From Streptomyces griseocarneus (GTDB lineage Bacteria > Actinomycetota > Actinomycetes > Streptomycetales > Streptomycetaceae), in contig PENC01000021.1 of assembly GCA_003674045.1 (NCBI GenBank), forward strand, positions 62,001 through 126,000: a stretch of 64,000 nucleotides of DNA, written 5' to 3'. This document shows, in pieces, positions 63,625 to 64,000 of this stretch. Positions within the stretch are counted from its first letter, which is position 1. Every line of letters starts with the position of its first letter. A program made the translations under genes and the position numbers. The notes below the pieces were generated by a model that searched no databases, was not told the DNA's origin, and was given only the letters and a program-made list of their open reading frames with translations.

Positions 63625-64000
63625 TCACGATGCGGCGCACTCCAGTCGGCGGGTCCGGCACCGCACGCAAAGGCCGGCGGTGCCGAGTGCCGGACGAGTG
63701 CACCCTGCACCGTCCCACCCGGTGCAGGCCTCCGGCGCTCCGTGCGGCACCGGTGCGGGCGAGGGGATGCTGGTCTGGCCATCCCGGCAGGGAGTGCACA
63801 GCCCGTCCCTGCCCCCGGCCCCGCGGTTCACCTGGTCGATGCGGCAGCCGCACCCCCGGCACTGGCTCCGGGGAACCGCCGGGGCGGCCGGAGGCATGGC
63901 GATGTCGGTGGGCGCGGGTCGGCGAGCGGCGGGCACTGCGGCCGGTGCGGCGGCTCTGCGTCGGTCCTGGACGATCTCCTCGCACACCGGGCATCGGCGG
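63625..64000 (-). CDS. zinc-ribbon protein, 5' end outside window
   Basis: The frame is open from base 64000 down to the stop at 63625. The visible part starts RRCPVCEEIVQDRRR, so a CxxC pair lies right at the edge and the gene probably begins beyond it; a GTG at 63987 would cut that pair. Further pairs: CRGCGCRID ... GLCTPCRDG and CTGWDGAGCTRPALGTAGLCVRCR, giving at least two complete ribbons. It borders the repeat-rich region and could bind it. No family recognised. Confidence 0.5.
   Translation of the reverse strand, partial: RRCPVCEEIVQDRRRAAAPAAVPAARRPAPTDIAMPPAAPAVPRSQCRGCGCRIDQVNRGAGGRDGLCTPCRDGQTSIPSPAPVPHGAPEACTGWDGAGCTRPALGTAGLCVRCRTRRLECAAS

Overview
The window is high-GC actinobacterial DNA. 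Its codon bias, the abundance of GTG starts and the protein families (replication-relaxation protein, actinobacterial conjugation ATPases, XRE-TPR regulator, lasso-peptide genes) point to Streptomyces or a close relative. There are no rRNA, tRNA or housekeeping genes. Gene content is that of a large plasmid or integrative conjugative element. No replication initiator or integrase is visible, so plasmid and ICE cannot be told apart.

Left part (1-29.4 kb): mostly minus-strand accessory genes in short independent cassettes. Seven cassettes start from the same promoter-like sequence (motif A: TTGCA -35, exactly 17 bp spacer with conserved CTCGATTCT-like core, TA-rich -10), and many genes or cassettes end in GC-rich hairpins. 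Cargo includes a DpdA-like transglycosylase cut by the window edge, a HIT/deoxyribosyltransferase/RapZ-like operon, a DUF4007 protein, a PP-loop ATPase, a GNAT, HU, an RNA ligase, a plus-strand ADP-ribosylglycohydrolase fused to a phosphatase, a protein with repeated helix-turn-helix units, a gp88-like protein, and a repressor/metallopeptidase pair resembling ImmR/ImmA.

Centre (29.4-42.0 kb): two minus-strand operons, each preceded by motif B (conserved half-sites TGTCACACCG and ACACCTGTAGCA, start-to-start distance always 24 bp). One carries coupling ATPase, replication-relaxation protein, ParB and a DUF4417 protein. The other carries two very large proteins that share a nearly identical N-terminal tag (MGTGSKSSHxSYAVxPT) but end in different enzyme-like domains: a kinase-like fold and an ADP-ribosyltransferase-like fold. 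They are flanked by small acidic proteins. Because this operon has the same control sequence as the conjugation genes, it is the best candidate for a new system, possibly conjugation-coupled effectors.

42.1-51 kb: a specialised-metabolism insert with lasso-peptide B1-B2 fusion, exporter, a decayed fragment where the cyclase should be, an XRE-TPR regulator, a PhyH-type dioxygenase, an MFS transporter and a methyltransferase.

51-62 kb: the mating-channel operon (minus strand, third motif B copy): small protein, VirB8/TcpC-like, two small membrane proteins, VirB4-like ATPase, VirB6/TrbL-like protein, VirB8-like protein, and a three-domain peptidoglycan hydrolase. A sigma-factor-like protein lies upstream.

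61.9-63.6 kb: a long non-coding region with twelve GG[T/A]C[A/C]AGGGG decamers, two identical 40-bp palindromes, a 12 x 8-bp tandem array and five CGATGCnnnGCATCG palindromes. It is a candidate replication origin or centromere. The window ends in a zinc-ribbon gene that runs off the edge.
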